From Streptomyces sp. MMG1533 (GTDB taxonomy: Bacteria; Actinomycetota; Actinomycetes; Streptomycetales; Streptomycetaceae): 64,000 bases of DNA. The position numbers and the translations under genes were made by a program. The stretch lies in contig NZ_LGDG01000248.1 in the NCBI RefSeq assembly GCF_001279775.1, positions 62,001 to 126,000 on the forward strand. Direction: 5' to 3'. A model generated the notes under the pieces. It did not search any database and was not told where the DNA came from. It saw only the letters and a list, made by a program, of their open reading frames with translations. Numbering within the stretch: position 1 is the first letter of the stretch; each line of letters begins with the position of its first letter. This document shows positions 1 to 8,409 of this stretch, piece by piece.

Positions 1-57
1 CGCCTCGTCGGTCAGCACGCCGAACCGCTCGGCCGGCTTCTCCTCGATACTCGTCAT
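1..57 (-). CDS. Truncated gene, N-terminal 19 residues only
   Basis: Only the first 19 codons lie in the window; the gene runs off the left edge. The ATG (complement of 55-57) follows a clear GAGGAGG ribosome binding site at about 64-70. The visible residues (MTSIEEKPAERFGVL and so on) do not identify a family. It is downstream of the acyl-CoA dehydrogenase at 179-1315 on the same strand, 121 bases away, so it may be the last visible gene of that catabolic transcript. Confidence 0.55.
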   Translation of the reverse strand, partial: MTSIEEKPAERFGVLTDEA

Positions 58-135
58 CGCAGATCCTCCTCGATTGCTCAGAGCCTGTGTCACATCCCCG
101 GCCCGGGTCCGTCCCGGATCGGCCTCTGACGCCGC

Positions 136-159
136 CACCGGCACCGGCACCGGCACCGG
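136..159. repeat. Four tandem copies of CACCGG
   Basis: A perfect hexanucleotide CACCGG is repeated four times in the short gap between the acyl-CoA dehydrogenase stop and the next gene on the minus strand. It lies just downstream of the dehydrogenase gene. Nothing indicates a function; slippage-prone microsatellite DNA is the simplest reading. Confidence 0.5.
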
Positions 160-178
160 GTCGCGAACTGCCACGTGA

Positions 179-1315
179 TCAGCCCTTCGGCAGGCCGAGC
201 ACCTGCTCGGCAAGGAGGTTCTTCATGATCTCCGTGGTGCCCGCGGCGATCGTCGCCGAGCGGCTGCGCAGGAAGCGGTGCACGGCAGGGTTGTCCGCGA
301 GCAGGCCGTCCGAGCGCTGGACGCGCAGCAGTGTCTCCGCGAGCTCGGAGGTGGTCCGGCTCCATGCCGGCTTGATGACCGACTGGGCGGCACCCGGTGT
401 GCCGCCTTCGCCGAGTGCGGCGAGGGCGCGCGCCCCGAGCAGGCCGGTGAGGCGGGCGTCCATCCAGCGGCGTACGACCTCGTCACGCAGGAGCGGGTCG
501 GTGATGCGCAGATCCCGTACCAGGATCTCCACCTCGCGCTGCAGCGCGGCGGCCGTCGAGATCACGCCCGAGCGCTCGTAGCCCAGCGTCGTCATGGTGA
601 CCCGCCACCCCTCGTTCAGGGGGCCGAGCAGCGCGGAGCGGGGCACCCGCACGTCGTTGAAGAACACCTCGGCGAAGTCCGGCTCGCCGGTGAGCCGACG
701 CACCGGGCGGCGGTCGACGCCCGGTGCGTCCATCGGCACGAGCAGTACCGAGATGCCCTCGCGTTTGGGGGGGCGCGGGTCGGTACGGACCAGCAGCATG
801 ATGTGCGTGCCGTGCATCCCCGCCGACGTCCACGCCTTCTGGCCGTTGACGACGAACCCGTCGGCCCCGTCGGCGCCCAGCGGCTCGGCCCGGGTGCCGA
901 GCCCGGCCAGGTCGCTGCCGGCGCCGGGCTCGCTGAAGCCCTGGCACCAGATCTCCTCGCCGTTCAGGATGCGCGGCAGGGACGCGCGCTGCGTCTCGTC
1001 GCCGAACAGGATCAGGGCCGGTCCCACGTTGTCGAGCCCCAGCACACCCGCGGGCATCGGGGCGTCCACGCGCGCGAGTTCGGCGTCGCAGGCGATCCGG
1101 TCGACCACGTCGAGGCCACGCCCGCCGGCGTGGACCGGCCAGGACGGCGCGGCCCAGCCGCCCTTGGCGAGCAGCCGCTGCCAGGCCAGCGCCGCCTCGA
1201 AGGACTCGCCGGCACCCCACTGCGCGCGATACCCCGGCACCACCGTGTCGAGGTAGGTCCGCAGCTCGGCGGCGGCGGTCCCCGCCACGACGCGCTCGTC
1301 CGTGCGGACCATCAC
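179..1315 (-). CDS. Acyl-CoA dehydrogenase (FadE family)
   Basis: FAD enzyme that would introduce an alpha,beta double bond into an acyl-CoA. The 378-residue protein has the usual layout: helical N-terminal domain, the CQGFSEPGAGSDLAGL segment at about 124-139, a middle beta domain ending at FFNDVRVP, and a C-terminal helical domain with AAGTTEI. The late YEGT-type base is absent (AAGT), but Glu247 in LGYERSG sits where isovaleryl-CoA and steroid side-chain dehydrogenases keep their catalytic base. GTG at 1315 is directly followed by ATG at 1312; AAGGGAGG upstream suits either. A copy of the GAGTATACTC palindrome lies 59 bases upstream. It may act alone or with the base-less subunit at 5294-6421. 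Confidence 0.9.
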   Translation of the reverse strand: MMVRTDERVVAGTAAAELRTYLDTVVPGYRAQWGAGESFEAALAWQRLLAKGGWAAPSWPVHAGGRGLDVVDRIACDAELARVDAPMPAGVLGLDNVGPALILFGDETQRASLPRILNGEEIWCQGFSEPGAGSDLAGLGTRAEPLGADGADGFVVNGQKAWTSAGMHGTHIMLLVRTDPRPPKREGISVLLVPMDAPGVDRRPVRRLTGEPDFAEVFFNDVRVPRSALLGPLNEGWRVTMTTLGYERSGVISTAAALQREVEILVRDLRITDPLLRDEVVRRWMDARLTGLLGARALAALGEGGTPGAAQSVIKPAWSRTTSELAETLLRVQRSDGLLADNPAVHRFLRSRSATIAAGTTEIMKNLLAEQVLGLPKG

Positions 1316-1373
1316 TCCGATCCCTCCCTTTCGCGCGCGGATCCGTCACGCCAGATCACCACGCCGACCAACA

Positions 1374-1383
1374 GAGTATACTC
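1374..1383. promoter_or_regulatory. Palindromic operator-like site 1 (GAGTATACTC)
   Basis: Perfect 10-bp palindrome flanked by CAACA on the left and AATTAA on the right. It is the best copy of a motif found before most catabolic operons in the window. It lies between the dehydrogenase start at 1315 and the end of the isomerase-like gene at 1409, so it most likely controls the dehydrogenase. Confidence 0.65.
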
Positions 1384-1408
1384 AATTAAGGCGTCCGTCA
1401 GTCGTCAC

Positions 1409-2251
1409 TCACATCCAAGCGCGGGCCACGAGGCGCCGGCTCCCGTCAAGAATCCGGCGGGCACGCTCTTTCGGCGAGATTCCGGCCTGCTTGAGTCCAC
1501 GAAGCGGAACTTCAGCGCTGACGGTGATGCCCCGGGGCAGGAAGGACAGCACTTCCCCCAGCGGAAACTCTCCGTCCCCGGGAATGGCTCGCTCGTTGAC
1601 GGCCTCATCCAGGTAGGCGGAAAGGCTCTCGGAAACACGGGGGCCGTCGCTCAGCTGGCAGTATCCGAAGAGCCGGCGATCCACGTTCCGGACGTCGTCC
1701 GGGCCTTCTCCGGCCCGCGCGAGATGGAGCGTGTCGACGAGAATCCTGAGGTTCGGCTGGTCAAGCCGTTCCACCAGTTCGACCGCCGCCGCCAGAGAGG
1801 GCACGTGCGAGAGCGGTGTGAACTCGATGAGCACGTCCACCTGAGCGGTTCGGGCGACCTGGCAGAACTCGCCCAGGAGGTCCTCGATGTGACCCGGCCC
1901 GCGCCGCAGACCCGCGTCGGGCTCGAACGCGCAGGTGTTGGCCAAGGGGGCGCCCAGTTCCGCAAGGACGTCCAGCTTGCGCCTCAGACCGTCCAGCCCC
2001 TCTTCGGGCGCGAGAAGGAATCCGTCCCCCATGGCCACCGAGAGATTCAGCGCATCCAGCTGCGAGAGAGTCTCACGCAACACCCGCCGATCGTGAACAC
2101 CGGGGTGTGCGACGCTCAGACAAACGGTCTCGGCGCCGCCCGCGGCGGCTGCCTCGACAAAGACGGACAAGGGTTCCTCGCGAAGGCTCAGGTGCTCGAG
2201 ACCGACCGACACACCAGGCCGCTCATCGACGTCGAGTCGATTCATGTTCAT
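1409..2251 (-). CDS. Sugar phosphate isomerase/epimerase-like TIM-barrel protein
   Basis: About 280 residues of the xylose-isomerase-like TIM-barrel family (AP endonuclease 2 superfamily). Metal-binding type segments appear in order: IEFTPL, VDTLHLAR, the QLSDGP segment, and SAEVPLRG near the C-terminus, which are the places where this family carries Glu/Asp/His ligands. The ATG at 2251 is preferred because GAGG lies five bases upstream; a GTG at 2257 is in frame. It is the last gene of the run of acyl-CoA dehydrogenases, quinone oxidoreductase and SDR read from 6421. Members isomerise or dehydrate sugars and hydroxy acids, and some act in aromatic catabolism; the substrate here cannot be told. 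Confidence 0.75.
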   Translation of the reverse strand: MNMNRLDVDERPGVSVGLEHLSLREEPLSVFVEAAAAGGAETVCLSVAHPGVHDRRVLRETLSQLDALNLSVAMGDGFLLAPEEGLDGLRRKLDVLAELGAPLANTCAFEPDAGLRRGPGHIEDLLGEFCQVARTAQVDVLIEFTPLSHVPSLAAAVELVERLDQPNLRILVDTLHLARAGEGPDDVRNVDRRLFGYCQLSDGPRVSESLSAYLDEAVNERAIPGDGEFPLGEVLSFLPRGITVSAEVPLRGLKQAGISPKERARRILDGSRRLVARAWM

Positions 2252-2265
2252 CCACACCTCAAGAA

Positions 2266-2275
2266 GAGGAGACTA
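2266..2275. promoter_or_regulatory. Degenerate copy of the GAGTATACTC motif
   Basis: The stretch AGAGGAGACTAAAT matches site 1 (AGAGTATACTCAAT) at 11 of 14 positions and lies 15 bases before the isomerase-like start. The core symmetry is broken and it overlaps the purine-rich leader, so it may be chance. Confidence 0.2.
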
Positions 2276-2312
2276 AATCCGGTGTCTGGGTGAGCGACAC
2301 TGCGGCGTCAGG

Positions 2313-3098
2313 TCAGGCGCCGAGCATCTGCAGTCCACCGTCCACAGCGATCAGCTGACCGGTCATGAACCGCGCCCCGGTGCCGGCCAGGAACACCATG
2401 ACGGGCCCGAGATCCGTCTCCGGGTCACCGAGTTCACCCCGCAGTGGCATGGTCGTCCGCAAGCGCTCCTTGAACGCGGCGGCACGCTCCGGGCCGAGGT
2501 GCTCCCACAGCCGTTCGGCGCCCTGCGTGCCGACCGCCGGCGCCAGGGCGTTGACCGTGACCCCGAATCTCCCCCACGCCGCAGCCACCGACCGGGTCCA
2601 CGCGTGGACGCCGGCCTTCGCCACCGCGTAGTGCGGCGCCAGGGGATTCCCACGGACCCCCTCGGCCGATCCGAGGTTGATGATCTGCCCGCCGCCGTGA
2701 CGCATGCGCGCGAACGCCGCCTGATTGGTGAGGACCGTCGACCGGAGATTGATGTCGAGGACCAGGTCGAGTTCGTCGTCGGACAGTGACTCAGGCGTAC
2801 CCGGCCGCCAAGAACCCGCCGCGTGGAGCAGCACGTCGAGACCGCCCAGGATCGACGTGGCCTGCTCGAAAGCCGTATCGACCGAGCGGCGGTCGCGCGC
2901 GTCGCACGCCACCCAGGCACACCGTTCCCTGAGGTCGTCCGGGGGCGGCGTCGCGTGGAACAGACCGACGACCTCCGCCCCGGCCGCGAGGAACGAGGCC
3001 GTGGCGGCCGCACCGATTCCACTGGCCGCCCCGGACACCACGGCGCGTCGGCCGGCGAGCGGCCCGCCCGTCGATGCCGCTTCGGCGGGACTGCTCAT
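2313..3098 (-). CDS. Short-chain dehydrogenase/reductase
   Basis: NAD(P)-dependent SDR of 261 residues. It has the cofactor motif SGAASGIG near residue 22, the LLHAAGS segment, the NLGSAEG serine region, the YAVAK catalytic Tyr-Lys pair, and the TGQLIAVDGG C-terminus. The start overlaps the stop of the quinone-oxidoreductase-like gene upstream (ATGA), so the two are co-translated. In this operon it probably oxidises a hydroxyacyl-CoA or ring alcohol; the substrate is not readable. Confidence 0.85.
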   Translation of the reverse strand: MSSPAEAASTGGPLAGRRAVVSGAASGIGAAATASFLAAGAEVVGLFHATPPPDDLRERCAWVACDARDRRSVDTAFEQATSILGGLDVLLHAAGSWRPGTPESLSDDELDLVLDINLRSTVLTNQAAFARMRHGGGQIINLGSAEGVRGNPLAPHYAVAKAGVHAWTRSVAAAWGRFGVTVNALAPAVGTQGAERLWEHLGPERAAAFKERLRTTMPLRGELGDPETDLGPVMVFLAGTGARFMTGQLIAVDGGLQMLGA

Positions 3099-4078
3099 GA
3101 CCCGGCCTCCATGTCGAGGACGATCTTTCCGGTGGTCCGGCGTTCGGCCACGTCGGTCAGCGCGACCGCGACATCGGAGAGGGGATGCACGCGGGAGACG
3201 AGGGGGCGCAGCCCGTCACGAACCATGCCTGCGAGGGCGCTCGCGGCCGCGGCCGTGGCATCCGGGTCGGTCTGGCGAATGGTCCGCGCCTCGAATCCCC
3301 GTACGACCAGGTTCTTGAGCAGTACGAGGTTCAGCGGGACACGGGGAATGCGCCCGTCGGCATAGCCGACCGTGACGAACCGGCCGTCCCGCCGCAACGC
3401 ACGCAGGGCGGCCTCCGCGTAGTCGCCGCCGACCGGGTCGATCGCGAGGTGGGCGCCCTCTCCGCCCGTCAGCTCACGGATCCGGGCCTTGAAGTCCTCC
3501 CGGACGTAGTCGATCCCGGCGTCGGCACCGAGCTTGCGCGCGACCGCGAGCCGGTCCTCGCTCGACGCGGCCGCGACGACGCGCAACCCCAGCCGCTTGG
3601 CGACGTCGACCGTGGCCGTGCCGACCCCGCCGGCGGCGCCGAGCACCGCCACCCATTCCCCCGCCGTGGCACCGCCGACCGTCACGAGAGCGTGGTAGGC
3701 GGTGTTGTAGGTCACGTGGAACGCGGCGGCATGCACCATGTCGAGGCCGTCGGGGACCGGGCGCAGCGCCGCGAGGGGCGCCACGACCTGCTCGGCGAAC
3801 GCACCGCTGAGCACCGCCCCGGCCACGGGCGAGCCCACCGCCGGCCCGGACACCCCGGGCCCCAGAGCGGTGACGACACCGGCGAACTCACTGCCGGGCG
3901 TGAAGGGCAGGGGCGCGGAGACCTGGTAGCGATTCGCAGCGATCAGCACGTCGGGGTAGTTGACCGCCGCGGCGTGCACCTGGACCAGGACCTCCCCCGG
4001 GCCCGGCTCGGGGTCGTCGACTTCGACGACGGAGATTCCGCTCGGCGGCCCGTACTCCGTACAGCGCGCGGCCCTCAC
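3095..4078 (-). CDS. Zinc-independent NADPH:quinone oxidoreductase-like MDR protein
   Basis: Medium-chain reductase of about 327 residues. It has the GroES-like N-terminal domain (AAVNYPDVLIAANRY, then FTPGSEFAGVV), a Rossmann motif GAAGGVGTATVDVAKRLG, and the C-terminal TGKIVLD typical of quinone oxidoreductases. Catalytic-zinc cysteines are missing. The GTG at 4078 overlaps the TGA of the upstream acyl-CoA dehydrogenase, which decides the start over longer in-frame options. Relatives reduce quinones or the double bond of enoyl-CoA or enones; in this operon enoyl-CoA or enone reduction is plausible. Confidence 0.85.
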   Translation of the reverse strand: MRAARCTEYGPPSGISVVEVDDPEPGPGEVLVQVHAAAVNYPDVLIAANRYQVSAPLPFTPGSEFAGVVTALGPGVSGPAVGSPVAGAVLSGAFAEQVVAPLAALRPVPDGLDMVHAAAFHVTYNTAYHALVTVGGATAGEWVAVLGAAGGVGTATVDVAKRLGLRVVAAASSEDRLAVARKLGADAGIDYVREDFKARIRELTGGEGAHLAIDPVGGDYAEAALRALRRDGRFVTVGYADGRIPRVPLNLVLLKNLVVRGFEARTIRQTDPDATAAAASALAGMVRDGLRPLVSRVHPLSDVAVALTDVAERRTTGKIVLDMEAGS

Positions 4079-5283
4079 TGCGACCTCACCATGGGGGGCA
4101 TGGCCGGGTCGCGGGGCAGGCCCAGCAGTTGCTCGGCGATGGTGTTGCGCTGGATCTCCGCGGTACCGGCCCCGATCGTCGATGCCCGGGTGCGCAGGAA
4201 ACCCCATACCCAGCGCCCCCGTTGCACGGCGTGCGGATCGTGCCGGCCGAGCACCCCGTGGGAGCCGAGCATCTCGACGGCGAACTCGTGCAGGTCCTGC
4301 TCGAAGGTCACGGTGAACAGCCTCGACGTCGACGACGCCGGACCCGGCTCGCCCTTGGCCATGATGTCGGAGATCGTCCGCATCCCGGTGTAGCGCATGA
4401 TCCGCACCCGCACCTCGAAGTCCGCCAGCCGGTCGCGCACCAGCGGATCCGCGGTCGCCCGGCGCTCATGGGCCAGCTCGATCAGCTCGTCGAGCACGCG
4501 CCGGTACATCGCGGCCTGGTTCATCGTCCCGGCGGCGCGTTCGTGGCCGAGGCTCGTGCGTACGAGCGGCCACCCGCCGTTCTCCTCGCCGATGCGGTGG
4601 GAGACCGGCACGCGTACGTCGTTGAAGAAGATCTCGCAGAAGTGCGCGTCCCCGGTCAGGTCGCGCAGCGGCCGCACGGTGACGCCGGGTGCGTGCGCGT
4701 CGATCAGCAGATAGGTGATGCCCTGCTGCCGTGACTCGCGGGTGCCGGTGCGGACCAGGGTGAAGATGATGTCGGCCAGGTCGGCCGCGCTGTTCCACAC
4801 CTTCTGTCCGTTGACGACGTACTCGTCGCCCTCACGCCGGGCCGTCGTGCGCAGCGCCGGGAGGTCCGAACCGGCCTCCGGTTCGGAGTAGCCCTGGGCC
4901 CACACCGTGTCGCCGCGCAGCATGGGGCGCAGGAAGCGCTCCTTCTGCTCCGTCGTGCCGTACTTGATGAGGGTGGGGGCGGCGATGCCGAGCCCGGTGC
5001 CCAGCGGCCCCGGCACCCTGGCCTTCGCGTACTCCTCCTGGTAGATCACCTGCCGGGCGAAGCTCAGCTCCATCCCGCCGTACTCACGCGGCCAGCTGGG
5101 GCCGGCGTACCCGGCGTCGAAGAGCGTGGCCAGCCACGCCTTGCGCCAGGCCAGGCGCTCGCTGGGGTCCTTGGGCCGGCGGCCGGGGTGGTTCCCGGTC
5201 AGGAAGGTCCGCAGGCGTGCCCGGAACTCGTCGTCGGTCTCGAGCGCGTCGTCGTGCCGGTTCCGCACGGTCGTCGATGTCAC
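4075..5283 (-). CDS. Acyl-CoA dehydrogenase, catalytic-type subunit
   Basis: A 402-residue FadE-family protein. The flavin-binding segment AQGYSEPEAGSDLPAL is at about 129-144, FFNDVRVPVSHRIG ends the beta domain, and Glu248 in SLGHERAAG is at the catalytic-base position used by heteromeric steroid-type dehydrogenases. The C-terminal motif is GAGTAEIQRN, without the alternative base. It starts with GTG behind GAGGGGG and lies 10 bases after the partner dehydrogenase at 5294-6421. Such pairs (FadE26-27, FadE28-29 type) form alpha2beta2 enzymes acting on steroid side-chain CoA esters, and a similar complex is likely here. Confidence 0.9.
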   Translation of the reverse strand: MTSTTVRNRHDDALETDDEFRARLRTFLTGNHPGRRPKDPSERLAWRKAWLATLFDAGYAGPSWPREYGGMELSFARQVIYQEEYAKARVPGPLGTGLGIAAPTLIKYGTTEQKERFLRPMLRGDTVWAQGYSEPEAGSDLPALRTTARREGDEYVVNGQKVWNSAADLADIIFTLVRTGTRESRQQGITYLLIDAHAPGVTVRPLRDLTGDAHFCEIFFNDVRVPVSHRIGEENGGWPLVRTSLGHERAAGTMNQAAMYRRVLDELIELAHERRATADPLVRDRLADFEVRVRIMRYTGMRTISDIMAKGEPGPASSTSRLFTVTFEQDLHEFAVEMLGSHGVLGRHDPHAVQRGRWVWGFLRTRASTIGAGTAEIQRNTIAEQLLGLPRDPAMPPMVRSQ

Positions 5284-5293
5284 CTGTGCCCCC

Positions 5294-6421
5294 TCAGATC
5301 CCGACCAGGTCGGCCAGACGGGCCCGGTGCGCCGCGGGCGCCCCGAACAACTGCTCGGACGACTTGGCCCGCTTCAGGTACAGGTGCGCGTCGTGTTCCC
5401 ACGTGTAGCCGATGCCTCCGTGGATCTGGATGTTCTCCTTGGCCGCGTGGGTGCAGGCCTCCGAGCAGTACGCCCCGGCCAGCGCCGCGGCCACCGGCAG
5501 CTCGGCCGAGCCCTCGGCCGCCACCGACGCGGCATGGTACGTGGCCGATCGTGCGGCCTCGACCGCGAGCAGCATGTCCGCGCACTTGTGCTTGATGGCC
5601 TGGAACGACCCGATCGGCCGGTCGAACTGCACCCGGATCTTCGCGTACTCCACCGCCGTGTCCAGGCACGCCTGCGCCCCGCCGACCTGCTCGGCGGCCA
5701 GGGCGACCACCGCCAGATCGAGCGCCTCCCGCAGGAACGCCGGCGCGGCATCCGCCCCGCCGTCCGGCCCGACCCGCACGGCCGGGGTGCCGTCGAGGTC
5801 GATCCGGCCCAGCCGTCGCGTCGGGTCGAGCGCGTCGAGCCGGGTCCGGGTCATCCCGGCCGCGTCGCTCTCGACGGCGAACAGCCCCGGCCCTGCGCCG
5901 GTGCGCGCGACCACGAGCAGCAGGCCGGCCGTGTGGCCGTCGATGACGAACATCTTGGTACCGGACACCGTCCAGCCTCCGCCGGGGGCCGTCGTCGCCG
6001 TGGCCGCGACGTCCTCAAGCCTCCACGAGCCGCTCTCCTCCGCGATGGCGACGGTCGCGGTCAGCGAGCCGGCGGCGATGCCGGGCAGCCACCGCGACTT
6101 GGCCGCGTCGTCGCCGGAGGCGGCGAGCGCCTGGCCGGCCAGGGCCACCGTCGCGAAGAACGGCGAGGGCAGCAGCGCCCGCCCCATCTCCTCCAGCACG
6201 ATCCCCAGTTCGACCGGGCCGCCGCCCGCCCCGCCGTACTCCTCCGGCAGCGCGATGCCCTGCAGCCCGAGCTGTTCGGCCATCTGTCGCCACAGCGCGG
6301 GATCGTGGCCCTCCTCGGCCTCCATCCACCGACGTACGGCCTCGCTCGGCGACTTGTCCGTCAGGAAGCGTCGCAACGACGCCCGCAGCTCTTCCTGCTC
6401 CTCGGTGAACGTGAGGGTCAC
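5294..6421 (-). CDS. Acyl-CoA dehydrogenase, base-less partner subunit
   Basis: 375-residue FadE-like protein with the C-terminal half well kept (VQFDRPIGSFQAIKHKCADM, then QIHGGIGYTWEHDAHLYLKR). The catalytic glutamate appears lost: the segment aligned with DLERLVLA of isovaleryl-CoA dehydrogenase reads DLAVVALA (Ala near 237), and no YEGT-like base exists. This is what is expected of the non-catalytic subunit of a heteromeric dehydrogenase whose partner is the next gene. GTG start behind GGAGGAG. Operator-like site 2 lies 70 bases upstream, making this the first gene of a five-gene operon ending at 1409. Confidence 0.88.
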   Translation of the reverse strand: MTLTFTEEQEELRASLRRFLTDKSPSEAVRRWMEAEEGHDPALWRQMAEQLGLQGIALPEEYGGAGGGPVELGIVLEEMGRALLPSPFFATVALAGQALAASGDDAAKSRWLPGIAAGSLTATVAIAEESGSWRLEDVAATATTAPGGGWTVSGTKMFVIDGHTAGLLLVVARTGAGPGLFAVESDAAGMTRTRLDALDPTRRLGRIDLDGTPAVRVGPDGGADAAPAFLREALDLAVVALAAEQVGGAQACLDTAVEYAKIRVQFDRPIGSFQAIKHKCADMLLAVEAARSATYHAASVAAEGSAELPVAAALAGAYCSEACTHAAKENIQIHGGIGYTWEHDAHLYLKRAKSSEQLFGAPAAHRARLADLVGI

Positions 6422-6490
6422 CTGGCTCCTCCACGATTGCGGTCGATTCGGCCGAGCTCTCCGGACACGATACCCCGCCAGAACATAAAG

Positions 6491-6500
6491 AGGACACTCT
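6491..6500. promoter_or_regulatory. Palindromic operator-like site 2 (GAGGACACTC)
   Basis: GAG-GACA-CTC core with CATAAA on the left and TATTTAGG on the right. The half-sites and A/T flanks match the other copies; the centre is less symmetric. It lies upstream of the dehydrogenase operon starting at 6421 and just past the stop of the VOC gene. Confidence 0.5.
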
Positions 6501-6502
6501 AT

Positions 6503-6994
6503 TTAGGAGTCCTGTGGCTCCGGCGTCCTCTCGCGCAGGTAGGCGGCGAAGTCCGGAATCCGTTCGCGCTCCACGATCTCGACGCGGATGCCGGAGGGGG
6601 CCAGGTGATAGGCGAAGATCGACGGCGTGCCATCGACCGTGGCGCAGGCTTCCAGGGCGAATCCCGCCGCTTCGAGCCGCTTCGACGTGGTCGCGACGTC
6701 GTCGCAGAAGTAGCCCAGGTGATGTGCCGCGCCCTGCGGTGCCGTCGACCAGGGGGTGCCGGGGATCTCCTGCACCAGTTCGAGGTGCGGGGCGTCGAGC
6801 GAGTAGGCGAAACGCAGAAGCAGCACCCGCTCGCCTTCCGCCAGGCGCACCGGCATTTCGTAGGCCACGATTTCCGTCCACCGATATCCCGCGACCTCGC
6901 TCATGCGGGCCATGGCCGCCTCGAGATCCGGTACGACGATGCCCGTGTGGTAGAAGTCGGCAGCGCTGAGGGGGTGTGTCGTCACCGCGTTCAC
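6503..6994 (-). CDS. VOC (glyoxalase/epimerase-like) metalloprotein
   Basis: About 163 residues with the vicinal-oxygen-chelate fold. His in FYHTGIVVPDL, His in GAAHHLGYF and Glu in IRVEIVE are at the usual metal-ligand places. The pattern is closest to methylmalonyl-CoA epimerase/glyoxalase-like members. The GTG start overlaps the TGA of the P450 gene (GTGA), so it is translationally coupled to it. A role as epimerase, lactone-opening enzyme or dioxygenase on a P450-oxidised intermediate would fit; none can be chosen from sequence. Confidence 0.75.
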   Translation of the reverse strand: MNAVTTHPLSAADFYHTGIVVPDLEAAMARMSEVAGYRWTEIVAYEMPVRLAEGERVLLLRFAYSLDAPHLELVQEIPGTPWSTAPQGAAHHLGYFCDDVATTSKRLEAAGFALEACATVDGTPSIFAYHLAPSGIRVEIVERERIPDFAAYLRERTPEPQDS

Positions 6995-8190
6995 CACTCG
7001 AGCCGGAGCGACTTGATGCCGTACATGTTGCCGGTCTGCTCCAGGCCCTGGCCGTCGGCGATCCGGTAGTCCGGGATGCGCCTGTGCCACTCCTCGACCG
7101 CCACGTTCAGTTCGAGCCGGGCGAGGTGCGAGCCCAGGCAGCGGTGCGGGCCGGAACCGAAGGCGATGTGGTTGCTCACCTTGCGGTCCAGGTCCACCTT
7201 CAGCGGGTTCTCGTACCGCTCGGGGTCACGGTTGCTGACCGCGAGCGGCAGCATCACCATCTCGCCGGACTTGACCGGGCAGCCGCCGATCTCGACGTCC
7301 TTGGTCGCTTTGCGGGCCGGGACGACGAACGAGTAGACGCGGAGGGTCTCCTCGACGGCCGTCGGGATGAGCGAGGGGTCGGCGACGATCGCCTTGCGGT
7401 GCTCCGGGTGACTGGCGAAGTGGTACAGCGCCCAGCCGATCGAGATCGGGACCGTGTCGAGGCCGGCCTGGAACATCAGGACGCAGAACGCGTGCATGTC
7501 CCGGTCGCTGATCGGTTCGCCGTCGATCTCCCACGTCATCGCGCGGGACAGCAGGTCGTCCCGCGGGGCCTGCCGCCGCAGGGCGATCTGCTCCTCGAAG
7601 TAGGCCGACACGGCGGTGATCGCCGCCAGCTGCCTGCTCCGGTCCGGGTCCTGTTCGTAGGACAGGTGCAGCATGTTGTGCACCCAGTCGAGGAACGTGT
7701 TCAGGTCCTCCTCGGGCAGGCCCATCAGGCGCATGAAGATCAGGGTCGGGAACCTGCGTGCGAACTCGTCGAGCACGTCGGCCCCGCCACTGTCCTTCAG
7801 CCGGTCGATCATCTCGACCGCGACCCGCCGGATCTCCGGCTCCCGGGCGGCGATCGACTTGGGCGAGAACTCGCGGCCCAGCAGGCGCCGCCACTCGGTG
7901 TGCAGCGGCGGGTCCAGCATCTCCGGGATCCACAGGAACTTCGGGTCGGGATCGAGAGCCGTCACCGACGTGTTCGAGAACGTCCGCCAGTCCTGCAGCG
8001 CCGCCTGCACCGCCCCGCCGTCCGTGACGACCCAGTAGCCGCGCGCGATGCTGCTCCTGAACCCGGAGTGGGTGCGGGCGATCTCGTCCCATCGGCGCTG
8101 GTGGCTCAGGACCGGGCCGCCGGCGGTGTTGTCGAAGTAGTACGCGGGCACGCCTTCGTAGGTGCCCTCGGGCTCGAGCGTCGCGCTCAT
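6991..8190 (-). CDS. Cytochrome P450
   Basis: Soluble bacterial P450 of 399 residues. The I-helix motif is AGLDT (242-246), the ExxR pair is Glu281/Arg284, and the haem loop is FGSGPHRCLG with Cys351 as thiolate ligand. ATG start with GAGAGGA upstream. It is coupled to the VOC gene and lies downstream of an enoyl-CoA hydratase gene. Electrons could come from the 3Fe-4S ferredoxin at 18776-18964; no ferredoxin reductase is seen in the window. Steroid- and terpenoid-oxidising P450s have this build, but the substrate is inferred from context only. Confidence 0.93.
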   Translation of the reverse strand: MSATLEPEGTYEGVPAYYFDNTAGGPVLSHQRRWDEIARTHSGFRSSIARGYWVVTDGGAVQAALQDWRTFSNTSVTALDPDPKFLWIPEMLDPPLHTEWRRLLGREFSPKSIAAREPEIRRVAVEMIDRLKDSGGADVLDEFARRFPTLIFMRLMGLPEEDLNTFLDWVHNMLHLSYEQDPDRSRQLAAITAVSAYFEEQIALRRQAPRDDLLSRAMTWEIDGEPISDRDMHAFCVLMFQAGLDTVPISIGWALYHFASHPEHRKAIVADPSLIPTAVEETLRVYSFVVPARKATKDVEIGGCPVKSGEMVMLPLAVSNRDPERYENPLKVDLDRKVSNHIAFGSGPHRCLGSHLARLELNVAVEEWHRRIPDYRIADGQGLEQTGNMYGIKSLRLEW

Positions 8191-8303
8191 CGCGGTTCCT
8201 CTCCGGGAAGGGTGGCGCGGCGGGTGGCCGGTCTCCCGGCAGAGCTCCGGCGACAGCTCCCCAAGTCCCGCACAGCGCCGGGCTTCCGCCGTCGCGCCCT
8301 ATT

Positions 8304-8313
8304 GAGGCTCCTC
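8304..8313. promoter_or_regulatory. Possible degenerate operator before the P450 gene
   Basis: On the minus strand the region reads AAAGAGGAGCCTCAATAGG, close to site 2 (AAAGAGGACACTCTATTTAGG). It lies 114 bases before the P450 start in a 219-base gap that shows nothing else of note. The core is weak and no promoter hexamers are clear. Confidence 0.25.
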
Positions 8314-8409
8314 TTTCGAGGTTTCCCTCACCATGCCATCGCACCGCCGAGAACGGCAATCCCCGAGCACAGGGTGAATTTTGCGGCTCTCGCGAGGTCC
8401 TGCGGGACC

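Noticed and set aside
278..2293. Long plus-strand frame of 671 codons
   Set aside because: It is antisense to the acyl-CoA dehydrogenase and TIM-barrel genes and has no family features or ribosome site.
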